Assembly: GCF_001693275.1 (NCBI RefSeq)
Contig: NZ_CP016477.1
Location: 930,001 to 994,000, forward strand
DNA length: 64,000 nucleotides
Direction: 5' to 3'
From: Picosynechococcus sp. PCC 7117
Lineage (GTDB): Bacteria > Cyanobacteriota > Cyanobacteriia > Cyanobacteriales > MRBY01
Part shown: piece by piece, positions 19,939-29,861 of the stretch
How the letters are laid out: each line of letters begins with the position of its first letter
How positions within the stretch are numbered: the first letter of the stretch is position 1
Notes under the pieces: generated by a model
Seen by the model: the letters and a program-made list of their open reading frames with translations, nothing else
The model's database searches: none
What the model was told of the DNA's origin: nothing
Made by a program: the position numbers and the translations under genes

Positions 19939-20744
19939 TCATTGAGGCGATCGCTCAGGGCAATCCATTGTAAAAGATCCACTTCTTCCCCCCTCGCCTG
20001 GGGACTAATGTCGAGATCTGCAAAAATGGGGTCAAGAATTTCCGGGTTATAAAGGCTTTTGAGGTTATTACGCAGCATCTTGCGTTTGCTGGCAAAGCCC
20101 ACCTTAATCAGGGTTGCGAGTAGTTTGGGGTTCTGGGCTGGCTGGGCGAGGGGCCGGGGCCGTAGGCGCACCACCACGGATTCGACCTTTGGTTTCGGGT
20201 AAAAGGCCTTCGGCGGGACGACACAAACCGTTTCACAATCGGCGAGATATTGCACCCGCAGAGTCAATGCCCCAAAGGCTTTAGTACAAGGATGAGCCAC
20301 CAGGCGATCGCCTACTTCCTTCTGAATCAGCAGCACAATCGACTCAAAGGGATTCGAGTTCGGTCGGTCAATGGTGCCCAGGAGCTTCTCTAAAATCGGC
20401 CCGGTGATGTTGTAGGGAATATTCGCCACCACCTTGCGGGGGTGCTGAAATTGAGGAAAATCCCCCAAAAATTCATTAATATCTGTCTGGAGATAGTCCG
20501 CTTCGAGGAGTAAAAAGTTCGGGCGATCGCCATAATTTTTGACCATGTACTTGCATAGATCCCGGTCAATTTCTACCGAGAGCAAGGCTTCTACTTGAGG
20601 CAATAAACGGCTGGTTAACGCCCCTTTCCCTGGGCCAATTTCCAAGACCCGGTCTGTCGGTTGCAGGTTTGCCGCCGCAACAATCTCATCTAAAATCTGT
20701 TGATCCGTCAGCCAATGTTGACCAAACCGTTTTCGGGGGCGCAT
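19923..20744 (-). CDS. rsmA: 16S rRNA A1518/A1519 dimethyltransferase
   Basis: RsmA (KsgA) dimethylates two adjacent adenines near the 3' end of 16S rRNA during small-subunit maturation. The start MRPRKRFGQHWLTD is the family N-terminus; an ATG six codons upstream is possible. The SAM motif LEIGPGKGALTSRLL lies near residue 40 and the catalytic motif NIPYNITGPIL near 115. The C-terminal helical domain is complete (273 residues). Confidence 0.96.
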   Translation of the reverse strand: MRPRKRFGQHWLTDQQILDEIVAAANLQPTDRVLEIGPGKGALTSRLLPQVEALLSVEIDRDLCKYMVKNYGDRPNFLLLEADYLQTDINEFLGDFPQFQHPRKVVANIPYNITGPILEKLLGTIDRPNSNPFESIVLLIQKEVGDRLVAHPCTKAFGALTLRVQYLADCETVCVVPPKAFYPKPKVESVVVRLRPRPLAQPAQNPKLLATLIKVGFASKRKMLRNNLKSLYNPEILDPIFADLDISPQARGEEVDLLQWIALSDRLNDYPKE

Positions 20745-20800
20745 CGTTTTGTCTCTCTCCATCCAGGGGCAGGGGTTTATTTTACAAGCATTTTCTACCC

Positions 20801-21391
20801 CTAAATTTTTTCCCCACTCAAGATAAACATCGGGTCTACCGCCGCAAACACCTGGCGCATTCCCTGGGTTTCTAAACGGTTAATTGCCGCCTGAACCACT
20901 TCCACATTCCGGGCCTGCAGTTCCGAAAAACCCTCCGAAAGCTGATAAAGCTGCTCCAAGTTAGTCGCCATCGCCACCGCTCGGCCCCCTTGCCGTAAGC
21001 ATTGCCAAGCCTCACTCAACAGAACTTTGATCGGTTTGCCACCCCCAAGACAAATCCGATCCGGCTTCGTGGCAATCTGGGCAAAACATTCCGGTGCATT
21101 CCCCTCAATCACCGTAATATTGTCGGTTTGAAAATGTGCACAATTGCGACGCACTAAATCCGCCACCTCCTCATCCCGTTCAACGGCGATCACCTGGGCT
21201 TGGGGGCATAAAAGGGCGATCTCAACGGAAATTGTCCCCGTCCCGGCCCCAATATCCCAGAGTACAGAATCCGCCTCCATCCGTAGGGCCGAGATAATCA
21301 AAAGCCGCGCTTCTCGTTTCGTCAGGGGAATGCCCGGTAAACGTTTAAATAGGTGATCCGGAATGCCAGGGGTCTGGTAATGCCAAGCCAT
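20801..21391 (-). CDS. cbiT: precorrin-6B C15-methyltransferase/decarboxylase, CbiT type
   Basis: CbiT methylates and decarboxylates C-15 of the corrin precursor in cobalamin synthesis. The opening GIPDHLFKRLPGIPLTKREA and the SAM motif LWDIGAGTGTISVEIALL near residue 50 are characteristic, as is CLGGGKPIKVLL. The start MAWHYQTPG (196 residues) fits the family; an ATG 14 codons upstream would overlap the preceding gene's end. No cbiE is adjacent. Cobalamin enzymes are implied elsewhere, including the B12-type radical SAM gene. Confidence 0.88.
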   Translation of the reverse strand: MAWHYQTPGIPDHLFKRLPGIPLTKREARLLIISALRMEADSVLWDIGAGTGTISVEIALLCPQAQVIAVERDEEVADLVRRNCAHFQTDNITVIEGNAPECFAQIATKPDRICLGGGKPIKVLLSEAWQCLRQGGRAVAMATNLEQLYQLSEGFSELQARNVEVVQAAINRLETQGMRQVFAAVDPMFILSGEKI

Positions 21392-21413
21392 AAGTGCTGC
21401 TAAAAAATAAAAA

Positions 21414-22361
21414 CTATAGGGTTGCAAACGCATCCGTTGCGTTCAATAATTCCGTTTGAATGCCCGGTTCAAAGGCCGAGTGACCTGCCTCCGGGACAAG
21501 GACAAACTTTGCCTCCGGCCAGGCTTGATGGAGTTCCCAGGCACTGGTCATCGGACAAACCACATCATAGCGACCCTGGACAATGACTGCCGGTAAATGA
21601 CGGATGCGATCAATGTTTTCGAGGAGTTGATTTTCCGTGGCAAAAAAACCTTTATTCACGAAGTAATGGCATTCAATCCGGGCAAAGGCTTCGGCAAATT
21701 CTGGGCGTGCAAAACTCACTTTACTGGCCGCCGAAGGAATTAACCGACTGGTGCTACCTTCCCAAACAGACCAGGCTTGAGCTGCTTCTAGGCGAATGTG
21801 GGGATCGGGACTGGTTAAACGTTTGTAATAGGCACTGACGAGATCGTGACGTTCTTCGGGGGGAATTGGTTTGAGATAACTTTCCCAGGCATCGGGGAAA
21901 ATTTCGCTGGCCCCGTACTGATAGAACCACTGAATTTCTTTTTGACGGAGCATAAAAATTCCCCGCAGGATCAGACCAAGGCAACGGTCTGGGTGGGTTT
22001 GGCTATAGGCGAGGGCGAGGGTACTGCCCCAACTGCCGCCAAAGATAAACCATTGGTCAATGGCGAGATGGTCGCGGATTTTTTCGATATCTGCAACGAG
22101 ATCCCAGGTGGTATTTTCCCGTAATTCTGCCCTGGGGGTACTCTGGCCTGCGCCCCGCTGGTCAAACAGAATAATGCGCCATTGTTGCGGATCAAAAAAT
22201 TGACGATAAATCGGGGGACAGCCACCCCCTGGGCCACCGTGGATAAAGATGACGGGTTTGCCATCTGGATTGCCGGATTCTTCGTAATAGAGGGTGTGGA
22301 GATCAGAAACGGGGAGTTTGTCGCTGTGGTAGGGCTGGAGAGGGGGATAGAGGTTGCGCAT
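21414..22361 (-). CDS. pip: proline iminopeptidase
   Basis: This alpha/beta hydrolase removes N-terminal proline from peptides. The oxyanion motif HGGPGGGCPP lies near residue 40, the nucleophile elbow GGSWGSTLAL near 108, and the acid and His in the C-terminal third (GRYDVVCP, EAGHSAFEPG). At 315 residues it matches the family. It is probably cotranscribed with cbiT, 22 bp downstream on the same strand, which has no obvious functional link. Confidence 0.95.
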   Translation of the reverse strand: MRNLYPPLQPYHSDKLPVSDLHTLYYEESGNPDGKPVIFIHGGPGGGCPPIYRQFFDPQQWRIILFDQRGAGQSTPRAELRENTTWDLVADIEKIRDHLAIDQWFIFGGSWGSTLALAYSQTHPDRCLGLILRGIFMLRQKEIQWFYQYGASEIFPDAWESYLKPIPPEERHDLVSAYYKRLTSPDPHIRLEAAQAWSVWEGSTSRLIPSAASKVSFARPEFAEAFARIECHYFVNKGFFATENQLLENIDRIRHLPAVIVQGRYDVVCPMTSAWELHQAWPEAKFVLVPEAGHSAFEPGIQTELLNATDAFATL

Positions 22362-22433
22362 GGCCGAGGTGAAGGGGTGGGCGTAGTTGAATCGTGCCAG
22401 AAACAGCGGGCGATCGCCAATGGGTTGGCTGTC

Positions 22434-24716
22434 CTAGAGGGTGCTGGCGAGATAGTGACGGGTGACGTAATGGTTCACCATATCAATCAGTTTTTCACTG
22501 TGGATCGGCTTGGGGAGGTAATCTTGGAAACCATGTTTTTGAAGTTTTTGCCACTGGTCATCGCTGAGGCGATCGCCCGTCAAAAGCGTGGGAATTTGTT
22601 GGGTTTGGGGAGCCATTTTGAGGCTATCGATAATATCTTCAATTTGAATTTTATGTTGGTGGGCATCGAGAATCACTAAAATCGGCTGGAGAGCACTAAT
22701 CTGACGGCTGGCAATTTCGCTATCGATCAGCCAAATCACTTGGTAGTTCGTCGCCGTTAACAACTCACAAATCAAGGTCGCCATTTCTTCATCTTGGGAA
22801 ACCAGCACAATGGTGCCGCCCTGGTTACCGCCCACACTCCCCTTACCCACGGGGTGAAGATTGCGGGGCACTTGATTGGGGATGCGGACGGTGAAGATGG
22901 AGCCTTTTTTTGGCGTGGAGGTGACGTGGATTTGTCCCTGGTGAATTTCGACGAGCTGTTTGACGAGGGCTAAACCAAACCCTGCCCCATCGTAGCGACG
23001 ACTCATGGAAGGTTCGAGTTGCTGGAACTGCTCAAACAGGAGGGGAATTTGCTGGGGAGGGATGCCAATGCCCGTGTCTTTGACCTGGAAGCTGACATCT
23101 TTTTGTTTTTCGCGCCAAATGCTGAAGGTGACTTCGCCACCGTGGGAGGTAAATTTAATCGCATTGGACAGGAGGTGACTGAGGATTTTTTCCAGGCGAA
23201 TTGGGTCGGCGTAAAAGGAATCTTGTTCTGGTTCTAGTTGATTGATGAATTTAAGGTTGATCCCCTGGCGATCGCCTAATTCTTGGAACCCATTGAGGAC
23301 GCGATAACACAATTGTTTGAGGGAAAATTTCTGTAAATCCAACACGGAACGGGCCGCTTCTGTTTGGGAAAAATCAAGAATATCCTGGAGCAAATTGCGC
23401 AGGCGAGTGCCGCTTTCATGGATGGTTTGGAGATAGACGCGCTGTTTTTCGGGGGAGAGCTTTTTCGGATTGTCATCGGCTGTCCAATAGCTGAGGGTAT
23501 TCGAGAGGCCAATGATCGACGTGAGCGGAGTCAAAAGCTCGTGGCTCATGATGTGGATAAATTCTTTTTTTGATTGGCTGGCCACTTGGGCAGAGAGGAG
23601 GGCATCTTCTAGTTCCCGGGCGCGGCGTTGGGCGAGGGTCTCAAGGCTGGTTTTTTGTTCTTGCAATTGCTGGTAAGAACGGGCTTGGAGGATGGCGATC
23701 GCCAAATATTCCGCCACGTGGGTCAGAAAGGTAATTTCATTTTTGCGCCAACGGCGGGGGCCATGGCATTGGTGGGCGATGAGTAAACCCCAGAGGCGCT
23801 GCTCGACGATGAGGGGCACTACCAACTTCGCCTTGACCTGCATCCCTTGGAGTTGTTGTTTAAAACAGGGACTGAGGTTTGGTTGGGTCTCGATGTCATT
23901 TACCGCCAAGTGCTTCCCATTCAGATAGGCATCTTTGATCAGTTGATTATTCGTCAGGCATTCATCTTGGTCAAAATGCAGGAGGGAAGTAACTTTGTCT
24001 GAGGACACCACTTCAAAGGTGACCCGATTGACGAATTTCTCTGGATTCGCCGTCGGTAAATCGAGCTGATAAACCAGCAGCCGATCGACCCGTAAGAGGC
24101 GCTGGGCTTGTTCGAGGGCCATGCGTACCGTCACCATCAGGTCTTGGTTTTGGTAGATACGATGGGTAACATTATTGAGGATTTTTTCCTGTTCTAGGCG
24201 CTGGCTCAGCAACATATTCAGGGGTTGGTTGGGCACCACCGCCTCGTCTGGCGCAGTTTCTTGAATAGACGGCGATCGCACAATCTCCAAGAGGCCCACC
24301 ATCAGATCCGGCGGAATCGCAGAGCGTTGGGGCAAAATCTTTTTTCGCAGGGCCTTCAATTGGGGAAAGTCCACATGACTACCGAGGAGGGTCGCAATCA
24401 GGGGGGCGATCGCCTGGGGATCAAACGCCATAGAAATTTCATACTGTTCCCCTGGGGCTGACGGCGTATCCGGAGCAACTGCGGCGGGATCAATAGCCTT
24501 CGCCCACAGCAGAGCCGTAAAATCCGTTTCGATGAGGAGGTGAAAAACGTCGTAGTCGAGGGCCAACCCTGCCTCTTGTAACTGGGCACCACTGATGTAT
24601 AGGCGATCCTGGGGGTCGATGCCAATGCCAAACCGCCGCCAAAGATGACACAGCTGTTGCAGCACATTCCAGGGGGCAGTCCAAGCAATATCGGGGGTAA
24701 TGGCGTTAAGAATCAT
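22434..24716 (-). CDS. hybrid histidine kinase with bilin-type GAF domain
   Basis: Domains in order: an unrecognised N-terminal segment (1-165), a phytochrome/cyanobacteriochrome-type GAF (about 185-345), a coiled linker, a HisKA with phosphoryl His392 in SHELLTPLTS, an HATPase with NAIKF, DTGIGIPP and GAGFGLALVK, and a C-terminal receiver (about 640-755, VILDAH, LPKPI). The GAF keeps the LWGLLIAHQCHGPRRW signature. Two cysteines occupy candidate chromophore positions: C253 in DECL and C284 in PCF, where bilin binders usually have CH. It is cytoplasmic, with no membrane segment. Chromophore binding is possible but not assured. No cognate regulator is adjacent. Confidence 0.85.
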   Translation of the reverse strand: MILNAITPDIAWTAPWNVLQQLCHLWRRFGIGIDPQDRLYISGAQLQEAGLALDYDVFHLLIETDFTALLWAKAIDPAAVAPDTPSAPGEQYEISMAFDPQAIAPLIATLLGSHVDFPQLKALRKKILPQRSAIPPDLMVGLLEIVRSPSIQETAPDEAVVPNQPLNMLLSQRLEQEKILNNVTHRIYQNQDLMVTVRMALEQAQRLLRVDRLLVYQLDLPTANPEKFVNRVTFEVVSSDKVTSLLHFDQDECLTNNQLIKDAYLNGKHLAVNDIETQPNLSPCFKQQLQGMQVKAKLVVPLIVEQRLWGLLIAHQCHGPRRWRKNEITFLTHVAEYLAIAILQARSYQQLQEQKTSLETLAQRRARELEDALLSAQVASQSKKEFIHIMSHELLTPLTSIIGLSNTLSYWTADDNPKKLSPEKQRVYLQTIHESGTRLRNLLQDILDFSQTEAARSVLDLQKFSLKQLCYRVLNGFQELGDRQGINLKFINQLEPEQDSFYADPIRLEKILSHLLSNAIKFTSHGGEVTFSIWREKQKDVSFQVKDTGIGIPPQQIPLLFEQFQQLEPSMSRRYDGAGFGLALVKQLVEIHQGQIHVTSTPKKGSIFTVRIPNQVPRNLHPVGKGSVGGNQGGTIVLVSQDEEMATLICELLTATNYQVIWLIDSEIASRQISALQPILVILDAHQHKIQIEDIIDSLKMAPQTQQIPTLLTGDRLSDDQWQKLQKHGFQDYLPKPIHSEKLIDMVNHYVTRHYLASTL

Positions 24717-24979
24717 GAATTACGTCAAGAGACCAATCAGACAGACCTCGTTGCTGTCTAGCATGGCCCTAATTTTTGGCGGGAGCTTTAGATCTAAGCT
24801 TTTCTAAAGAAAGTTTATGGCAAGCTGAGGGGTTGCCGAAAGAATCTTCTTGTCTTGAAACGAAACGTGTCAAGGGCAGAGGATGATCAAGCCTGACTTG
24901 GCGACAGGTATTTTTTCGGTAGGATGATATCATACAAGGCTTTTGCCTTCCTTTCGCGCTCCTATTGTAGGTTTCGCCG

Positions 24980-25687
24980 ATGTTCTATAGTTTTCAAAAC
25001 CGCATCTCTGTCCTAGGGATTTCCCCATTGGCCCTGGGTTTCGCCTCTAGATCTTGTTTGGGTCTGGTGGGCTTAGTTGGACTATTAAGCTTGACGCTCC
25101 CCCAGGCGATCGCCCAAGCACCGCCCCAACTGACCTGTGATTATGCCGAGCCTCCCCAAGACCCAGCGATCACCCCAGAAATGTCTTGTATGCTCCGTTT
25201 TGATGCCATCGAAATTAATGGTCTAGAACCCTTAAGTTCCGGTCAACCCCCCAGCCGCTATTCCTGGTTTATGCGCCAGGCCGAAGATCGCACCGAATTG
25301 CTAATTCCTTTGTTATTTAGGCAAAGTCCTACCCCCAGCACTTTGGATCTTTTGGTACTTGGTCAAAATGATGTGGCGGTAGCCCCTCTATTTAATCTGC
25401 GTATTTCCCAACAGGATTGGCAACGGAACCCCAATATCAAACAGTGGGCCAGTTATTATCCCGAAGTAGATGTCCTCCTGAACCTCAGTCAGCCCGTAGC
25501 GAGCAACGAAGCTGCAACATCGCCAGCATCGCCAACCCCAGAGACAATCACGCCACCCCCAAGCTTAGATACGACCCCAACCCCAAGCGAAGGGTTAGTA
25601 CCCGATGCAGGGATTCCTGCTTTACCTAGCATTCCTACCCTACCAGACGTGGAAAATGTGAGCCCCCCAGAGACCACAGCACCATAA
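24980..25687 (+). CDS. secreted Pro/Thr-rich-tailed hypothetical protein
   Basis: A hydrophobic signal (LGLVGLVGLLSLTLPQAIAQ, cleaving near residue 47) precedes a ~120-residue domain with two Cys (LTCDYAEP, MSCMLRFDA), which could form a disulfide. The last ~60 residues are a low-complexity Pro/Thr/Ser tail. I do not recognise the family, although similar proteins are probably cyanobacterial. It ends next to a terminator shared with ftsH. Confidence 0.7.
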   Translation: MFYSFQNRISVLGISPLALGFASRSCLGLVGLVGLLSLTLPQAIAQAPPQLTCDYAEPPQDPAITPEMSCMLRFDAIEINGLEPLSSGQPPSRYSWFMRQAEDRTELLIPLLFRQSPTPSTLDLLVLGQNDVAVAPLFNLRISQQDWQRNPNIKQWASYYPEVDVLLNLSQPVASNEAATSPASPTPETITPPPSLDTTPTPSEGLVPDAGIPALPSIPTLPDVENVSPPETTAP

Positions 25688-25725
25688 AAAAGTTCCCATG
25701 ACCCTTGGAAAAGCCATAGGAAACT
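25686..25725 (-). terminator. terminator after ftsH, possibly bidirectional
   Basis: On the minus strand AGTTTCCTATGGC pairs with GTCATGGGAACT (one bulge, some G-T pairs) and is followed by five to six T residues. It begins about 50 bp past the ftsH stop and also abuts the convergent secreted-protein gene. Confidence 0.75.
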
Positions 25726-25773
25726 ATTTCTTATTTCTAAGTTACTAATCAGGCAACGTTAAAGGTTTGGGGC

Positions 25774-27651
25774 CTAGGCTGAAGCTGAAACTTCTGGCTT
25801 AACGGCTTGGTTCAAAAGTTCCTGGAGTTCATCGCCTTCAATGACCTCTGTATCGAGGATTTTTTGGGAGATGGTTTCGAGTAAATCTCGGTTGGCCCGC
25901 AAAATGGCGATCGCCTGATCATGGGCAGTCTCGACAATTTCTTTCACCTCTGCATCGATGGCCTGGGCTGTCTCATCGCTGACCATGCGCCGGGGATTCA
26001 TCATACTTTCACCGAGGAAATTATTTTGGGAACCCCGTTCATAGGCGAGGGGGCCAAGGACTTTGCTCATGCCGTAGGTGGTGACCATCCGTTCGGCGAG
26101 ATCCGTGGCCCGTTGCAGATCGTTGGCGGCACCTGTGGTGATCGAACCAAAAACAATTTCTTCTGCGGAACGGCCTCCGAGTAGGGTGGCAATCTGGTCA
26201 CGCATTTCCCGCTCATCCATCAAGAAACGGTCTTCCGTAGGCATTTGTAGTGTATAACCCAAGGCTGCCATTCCACGCGGCACAATGGAAATTTTCGCAA
26301 CTCGGCCTCCTCCAGGCAACAAGGCACCAACAAGGGCATGACCGACTTCGTGATAGGCGACAATTTTCTTTTCTTTATCCGACAAAACCCGGCTTTTTTT
26401 CTCCAGGCCAGCGACAACCCGTTCAATTGCTTCCGAAAAATCCGCTTGGGTCACCTTATCGCGCTTATTACGAGCCGCTAGCAAAGCTGCTTCGTTAACA
26501 AGGTTTGCCAAGTCAGCCCCCGCAAATCCAGGGGTGCGAGTCGCAATCTCTTTTAAATTGACTTCGTTATCGAGTTGGACTTTGTTGGCGTAGATTTCGA
26601 GGATCTTCAGACGTCCGCCGAGATCCGGGCGATCCACTAAGACTTGACGGTCAAACCGTCCTGGGCGGAGCAGGGCAGGATCAAGGGTTTCGGGGCGGTT
26701 CGTTGCAGCTAGGACAATCACGGTGGCATCGCCCGCCGAAAAACCGTCCATTTCGGTTAAAAGCTGGTTGAGGGTTTGCTCCCGTTCGTCATTGCCCCCC
26801 ATCATGCCGCCACTGGCCCGGGATTTGCCGATGGCATCTAATTCATCGATAAAGATAATACAAGGGGCTTTTTTCTTAGCTTGTTCAAAGAGATCCCGTA
26901 CCCGGGCGGCACCGGCACCGACAAAGAGTTCAACAAATTCCGAACCAGAAATACTAAAGAAAGGCACGCCAGCTTCGCCAGCAACGGCCTTCGCCATGAG
27001 GGTTTTTCCGGTTCCCGGAGGGCCAACCAGTAATACCCCTTTGGGAATTTTGGCACCGATCGCCGTGTAGCGTTGGGGGGTTTTGAGAAATTCAACGATT
27101 TCTGTGAGTTCAGTTTTGGCTTCCTCGACACCAGCTACGTCATCAAAGGTGATTTTTGTGGCTTCTTCCTCAACGTAGACTTTTGCTTTGCTGCGGGTAA
27201 AGGAGAGTGCTCCCCCTGCCCCACCGGCACCGCCAGCACTGCGCCCAATGAAAAATTGCCAGATTAAGACAAAAATAATCGGCGGGATCACCCAACCCAA
27301 GATATTGCCAAAGAAATTATTTTTTGGGGGAGGTGCGGCAAATTCAACGCCACTGGCTTCGAGACGCTTGGGCAAATCTAGGTCAAAAATAGGGGTGGTG
27401 CGGAGGATTGTGCCCTGTTGTTCTTCGCCTTCGGCTTTGAGTTGGTAACGGATTTCGCGATCGCCAACGGAAGCACGGGCCACCTGACCATCTTCTACCT
27501 GATTGATGAAGAGACTGTAGGGCACCTGGGGGGTCGGATTACCAAACAAATTGGGGAAAAAGGCATTCACCAGGAAAAAAAGTCCCGTCAGCCACAACAA
27601 AATGGAGCCAATTTGCCTCGTCCGAGAGGGGGGTTTATCTTTGATGCTCAT
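25774..27651 (-). CDS. ftsH: ATP-dependent zinc metalloprotease FtsH
   Basis: FtsH is a membrane-anchored AAA protease, in cyanobacteria central to photosystem II repair and membrane quality control. An N-terminal membrane segment ([17 protein letters not shown]), a periplasmic/lumenal region and a second segment ([15 protein letters not shown]) precede the AAA module ([19 protein letters not shown]). The zinc motif HEVGH lies near residue 430. At 625 residues it is full length. Which of the several cyanobacterial FtsH paralogues it is cannot be told here. Confidence 0.97.
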   Translation of the reverse strand: MSIKDKPPSRTRQIGSILLWLTGLFFLVNAFFPNLFGNPTPQVPYSLFINQVEDGQVARASVGDREIRYQLKAEGEEQQGTILRTTPIFDLDLPKRLEASGVEFAAPPPKNNFFGNILGWVIPPIIFVLIWQFFIGRSAGGAGGAGGALSFTRSKAKVYVEEEATKITFDDVAGVEEAKTELTEIVEFLKTPQRYTAIGAKIPKGVLLVGPPGTGKTLMAKAVAGEAGVPFFSISGSEFVELFVGAGAARVRDLFEQAKKKAPCIIFIDELDAIGKSRASGGMMGGNDEREQTLNQLLTEMDGFSAGDATVIVLAATNRPETLDPALLRPGRFDRQVLVDRPDLGGRLKILEIYANKVQLDNEVNLKEIATRTPGFAGADLANLVNEAALLAARNKRDKVTQADFSEAIERVVAGLEKKSRVLSDKEKKIVAYHEVGHALVGALLPGGGRVAKISIVPRGMAALGYTLQMPTEDRFLMDEREMRDQIATLLGGRSAEEIVFGSITTGAANDLQRATDLAERMVTTYGMSKVLGPLAYERGSQNNFLGESMMNPRRMVSDETAQAIDAEVKEIVETAHDQAIAILRANRDLLETISQKILDTEVIEGDELQELLNQAVKPEVSASA

Positions 27652-27842
27652 AGCAATGTTTTCCGCAGAAAGCTTTGTATTCCCCCATTGTAAAGATCGT
27701 TACATTTTTGATACAACGCGGTTAACCGAAATCAACGGTTCGGCTTCAGACGAGATCATTTGTGTTAGTGGGCCAGGGCTTGGCCAAAGTATTTAGCCGC
27801 TCTAGGGGCGATCGCCAAGGCATCTGTTACGCGCTACTTTCT

Positions 27843-28478
27843 TCATTTTTTATGCAAAAGAAAACGGTAGACCGGTTCGCCTTTATTGGCCGTGGCGACT
27901 TCCCGCTCCGTCGGCACTGGAAAAATATTCTCCTTTAGCCAAAACGAATCATGGGCGAGGATGAATTTTTCATGCTCCAGAAATTTTTCTCTCATTTCTA
28001 AAGCAACTTCTTCAACGTCCGACTGACAAAACAAAACCAGCTTTTGGGGTGTATGTTTCGCCAGAATGTCAACTAAATCTGGTTGCACAACCCGGCGTTT
28101 GTGGTGCTTTTTCTTAAACCAAGGATCAGGAAATTGAATCGTGATCCAAGTCAAAGTTTCCGTCGGCAAGGAGTCCAACAGCACCTGGAGAGAGGTATTA
28201 ATATTCGCAAAAACGTAGTGAAGATTGTTTAGCCCCAGTTGATCCCGGATTTCGTTGGCATCGTCCACGAGGGGTTCGCGAATTTCTACCCCAACAAAAT
28301 TACGCTCTGGAAACCGTTGGGCCATCTCTAAAATAAACCGCCCCCGCGCACAGCCAATATCAAGGTGCAAAGGGGCCGTTAGATCAGCAAAAAGCTCTGA
28401 CCAATCTGGCATCTGAAACACCTGTTGATACTTATCGGTTAAGGGATTGACATGCTGTCGAACGCGCGATCGCCCCAC
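27843..28478 (-). CDS. trmB: tRNA (guanine-N7)-methyltransferase (GTG start)
   Basis: TrmB forms m7G46 in the variable loop of tRNA. I place the start at GTG (28478), because AAGGAG lies 7 bp upstream and the protein then opens GRSRVRQHVNPLTDKYQ as expected. The longer in-frame ATG at 28541 adds 21 unlike residues. Family motifs are LDIGCARGRFILEMA near 45, the TWITIQFPDPWFKKKH patch near 130, and a C-terminal TEREVATANKGEPVYR. Confidence 0.92.
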   Translation of the reverse strand: MGRSRVRQHVNPLTDKYQQVFQMPDWSELFADLTAPLHLDIGCARGRFILEMAQRFPERNFVGVEIREPLVDDANEIRDQLGLNNLHYVFANINTSLQVLLDSLPTETLTWITIQFPDPWFKKKHHKRRVVQPDLVDILAKHTPQKLVLFCQSDVEEVALEMREKFLEHEKFILAHDSFWLKENIFPVPTEREVATANKGEPVYRFLLHKK

Positions 28479-28619
28479 GAACTCACTCCTTAGAAATGTC
28501 CAACGAAAAAATTTGCCATCCCATTGTGCCACGTCCCCCACGCTAAACTTGGATATGCTTAAATGAAAAAGAGCAAAAACCCTTTGCCCTTCGTGAACCC
28601 CTCAACTTTTCGGCAGACT

Positions 28620-29057
28620 ATGGCAGAAACCACCGATCCCAAATCCAAAGCAGCCCCCGCCGCGAAAAAAAAGGAAAAGCCCCCCGCAGTAGAAGACAAA
28701 CCCTTTGCGGAGTTTATTGAGAATCACTTCCTCCCGGATCTACAAACTGCCCTCAAGGAAAATGGCATTGGGGACATGGGTCTCAAATTTATCGAAACGA
28801 ATATTCCCATTAAAGGTTTAGAATCCCAAGTCTGCTGGCAGGTTCAAGGCAGTTGGCTCAATAACAAACGGCAATTTATCCTTTATTTCATTGATGCAGA
28901 CATCAAAGGCCAGAAGGCTTGGTCTTTTGCGACGGATGGCTCCCCCCACAGCACCCTAGAGTCTTTCATGATCGACGAACGCCGGGTGAATCTTCCCTTG
29001 ATGGTCGGCTATGTGCTCCAGCGGCTCAATGGCCAAAAATGGTTAGTTCTCAACTAA
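28620..29057 (+). CDS. DUF2996 cyanobacterial/plastid protein
   Basis: A 145-residue protein with a Lys/Ala/Pro-rich N-terminal tail (to about residue 25) and a DUF2996-type domain: FAEFIENHFLPDLQTAL, CWQVQGSWLNNKRQFILYF, and ERRVNLPLMVGYVLQRLNGQ. The family is confined to oxygenic phototrophs, and I know no firm function. An ATG 19 codons upstream is in frame, but the Lys-rich start here looks better. It is followed by larB 33 bp later. Confidence 0.85.
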   Translation: MAETTDPKSKAAPAAKKKEKPPAVEDKPFAEFIENHFLPDLQTALKENGIGDMGLKFIETNIPIKGLESQVCWQVQGSWLNNKRQFILYFIDADIKGQKAWSFATDGSPHSTLESFMIDERRVNLPLMVGYVLQRLNGQKWLVLN

Positions 29058-29090
29058 GGCGCGGCGCGATCTGTACCGACAAGGTTATCC

Positions 29091-29861
29091 ATGAGCGATC
29101 CTGAGGCCCTCAAACAGTTACTCGAAGCGGTGGCCCAGGGGGTAGTTAGTCCCCAAAATGCCCTGACAGAGCTGAAACATTTGGCCTTTGAAGCTGTGGG
29201 TGACTTTGCCAAAATTGACCACCACCGCCAACTGCGCACGGGCTTTCCGGAAGTGATCTGGGGGCCAGGGAAAACGCCGGATCACATTGCCCAAATTATG
29301 CAAACGATGGGCGATCGCCACCCGGTTGTCATGGCTACCCGCATTGATGTGGAGACCTACCACCAACTGCAGCCCAAGGTACATAACCTCACCTATTTCC
29401 CCGAAGCCCGCATTTGTGCCCTCATCCAGGCACCGCCCCAGGTACGCCATCGGGGGACGATTTCGATCTTGACCGCTGGCACCGCTGATCTCCCCGTAGC
29501 CGAAGAAGCGGCTGTCACTGCAGAGTTATCGGGTTTTGCGGTAAATCGCCTTTGGGATGTGGGGGTGGCCGGAATTCATCGTCTTTTAAGTCATCGCCAT
29601 GTAATCGAGCAAGCAGACGTTCTGATTACGGTGGCGGGCATGGAGGGGGCTTTGCCTAGTGTGGTGGCAGGTCTGGCCGATTGCCCTGTGATTGCGGTGC
29701 CCACCAGTGTTGGCTATGGAGTGAGTTTTGGGGGCGTTTCTGCTCTCCTGACCATGCTTAATTCCTGTGCGGCGGGCATTGGTGTGATGAATATTGATAA
29801 TGGCTTTGGGGCGGCGATCTTGGCGGGACAAATTTTGCGGACGGCGGCAAGGTTACGCTAG
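29091..29861 (+). CDS. larB: LarB, nickel-pincer cofactor precursor synthase
   Basis: LarB is a PurE-like carboxylase/hydrolase that builds pyridinium-3,5-biscarboxylic acid mononucleotide from nicotinate adenine dinucleotide. The N-terminal FPEVIWGPGKTPDHI and the C-terminal TAGTADLPVAEEAA, VAGMEGALPSVVAGL and PTSVGYGVSFGGVSALLTMLNSCA are characteristic. At 256 residues it is full length. No larC or larE is in the window, so it cannot make a complete Lar cofactor from neighbours alone. Its stop overlaps the convergent SpoIIE gene by 4 bp. Confidence 0.93.
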   Translation: MSDPEALKQLLEAVAQGVVSPQNALTELKHLAFEAVGDFAKIDHHRQLRTGFPEVIWGPGKTPDHIAQIMQTMGDRHPVVMATRIDVETYHQLQPKVHNLTYFPEARICALIQAPPQVRHRGTISILTAGTADLPVAEEAAVTAELSGFAVNRLWDVGVAGIHRLLSHRHVIEQADVLITVAGMEGALPSVVAGLADCPVIAVPTSVGYGVSFGGVSALLTMLNSCAAGIGVMNIDNGFGAAILAGQILRTAARLR

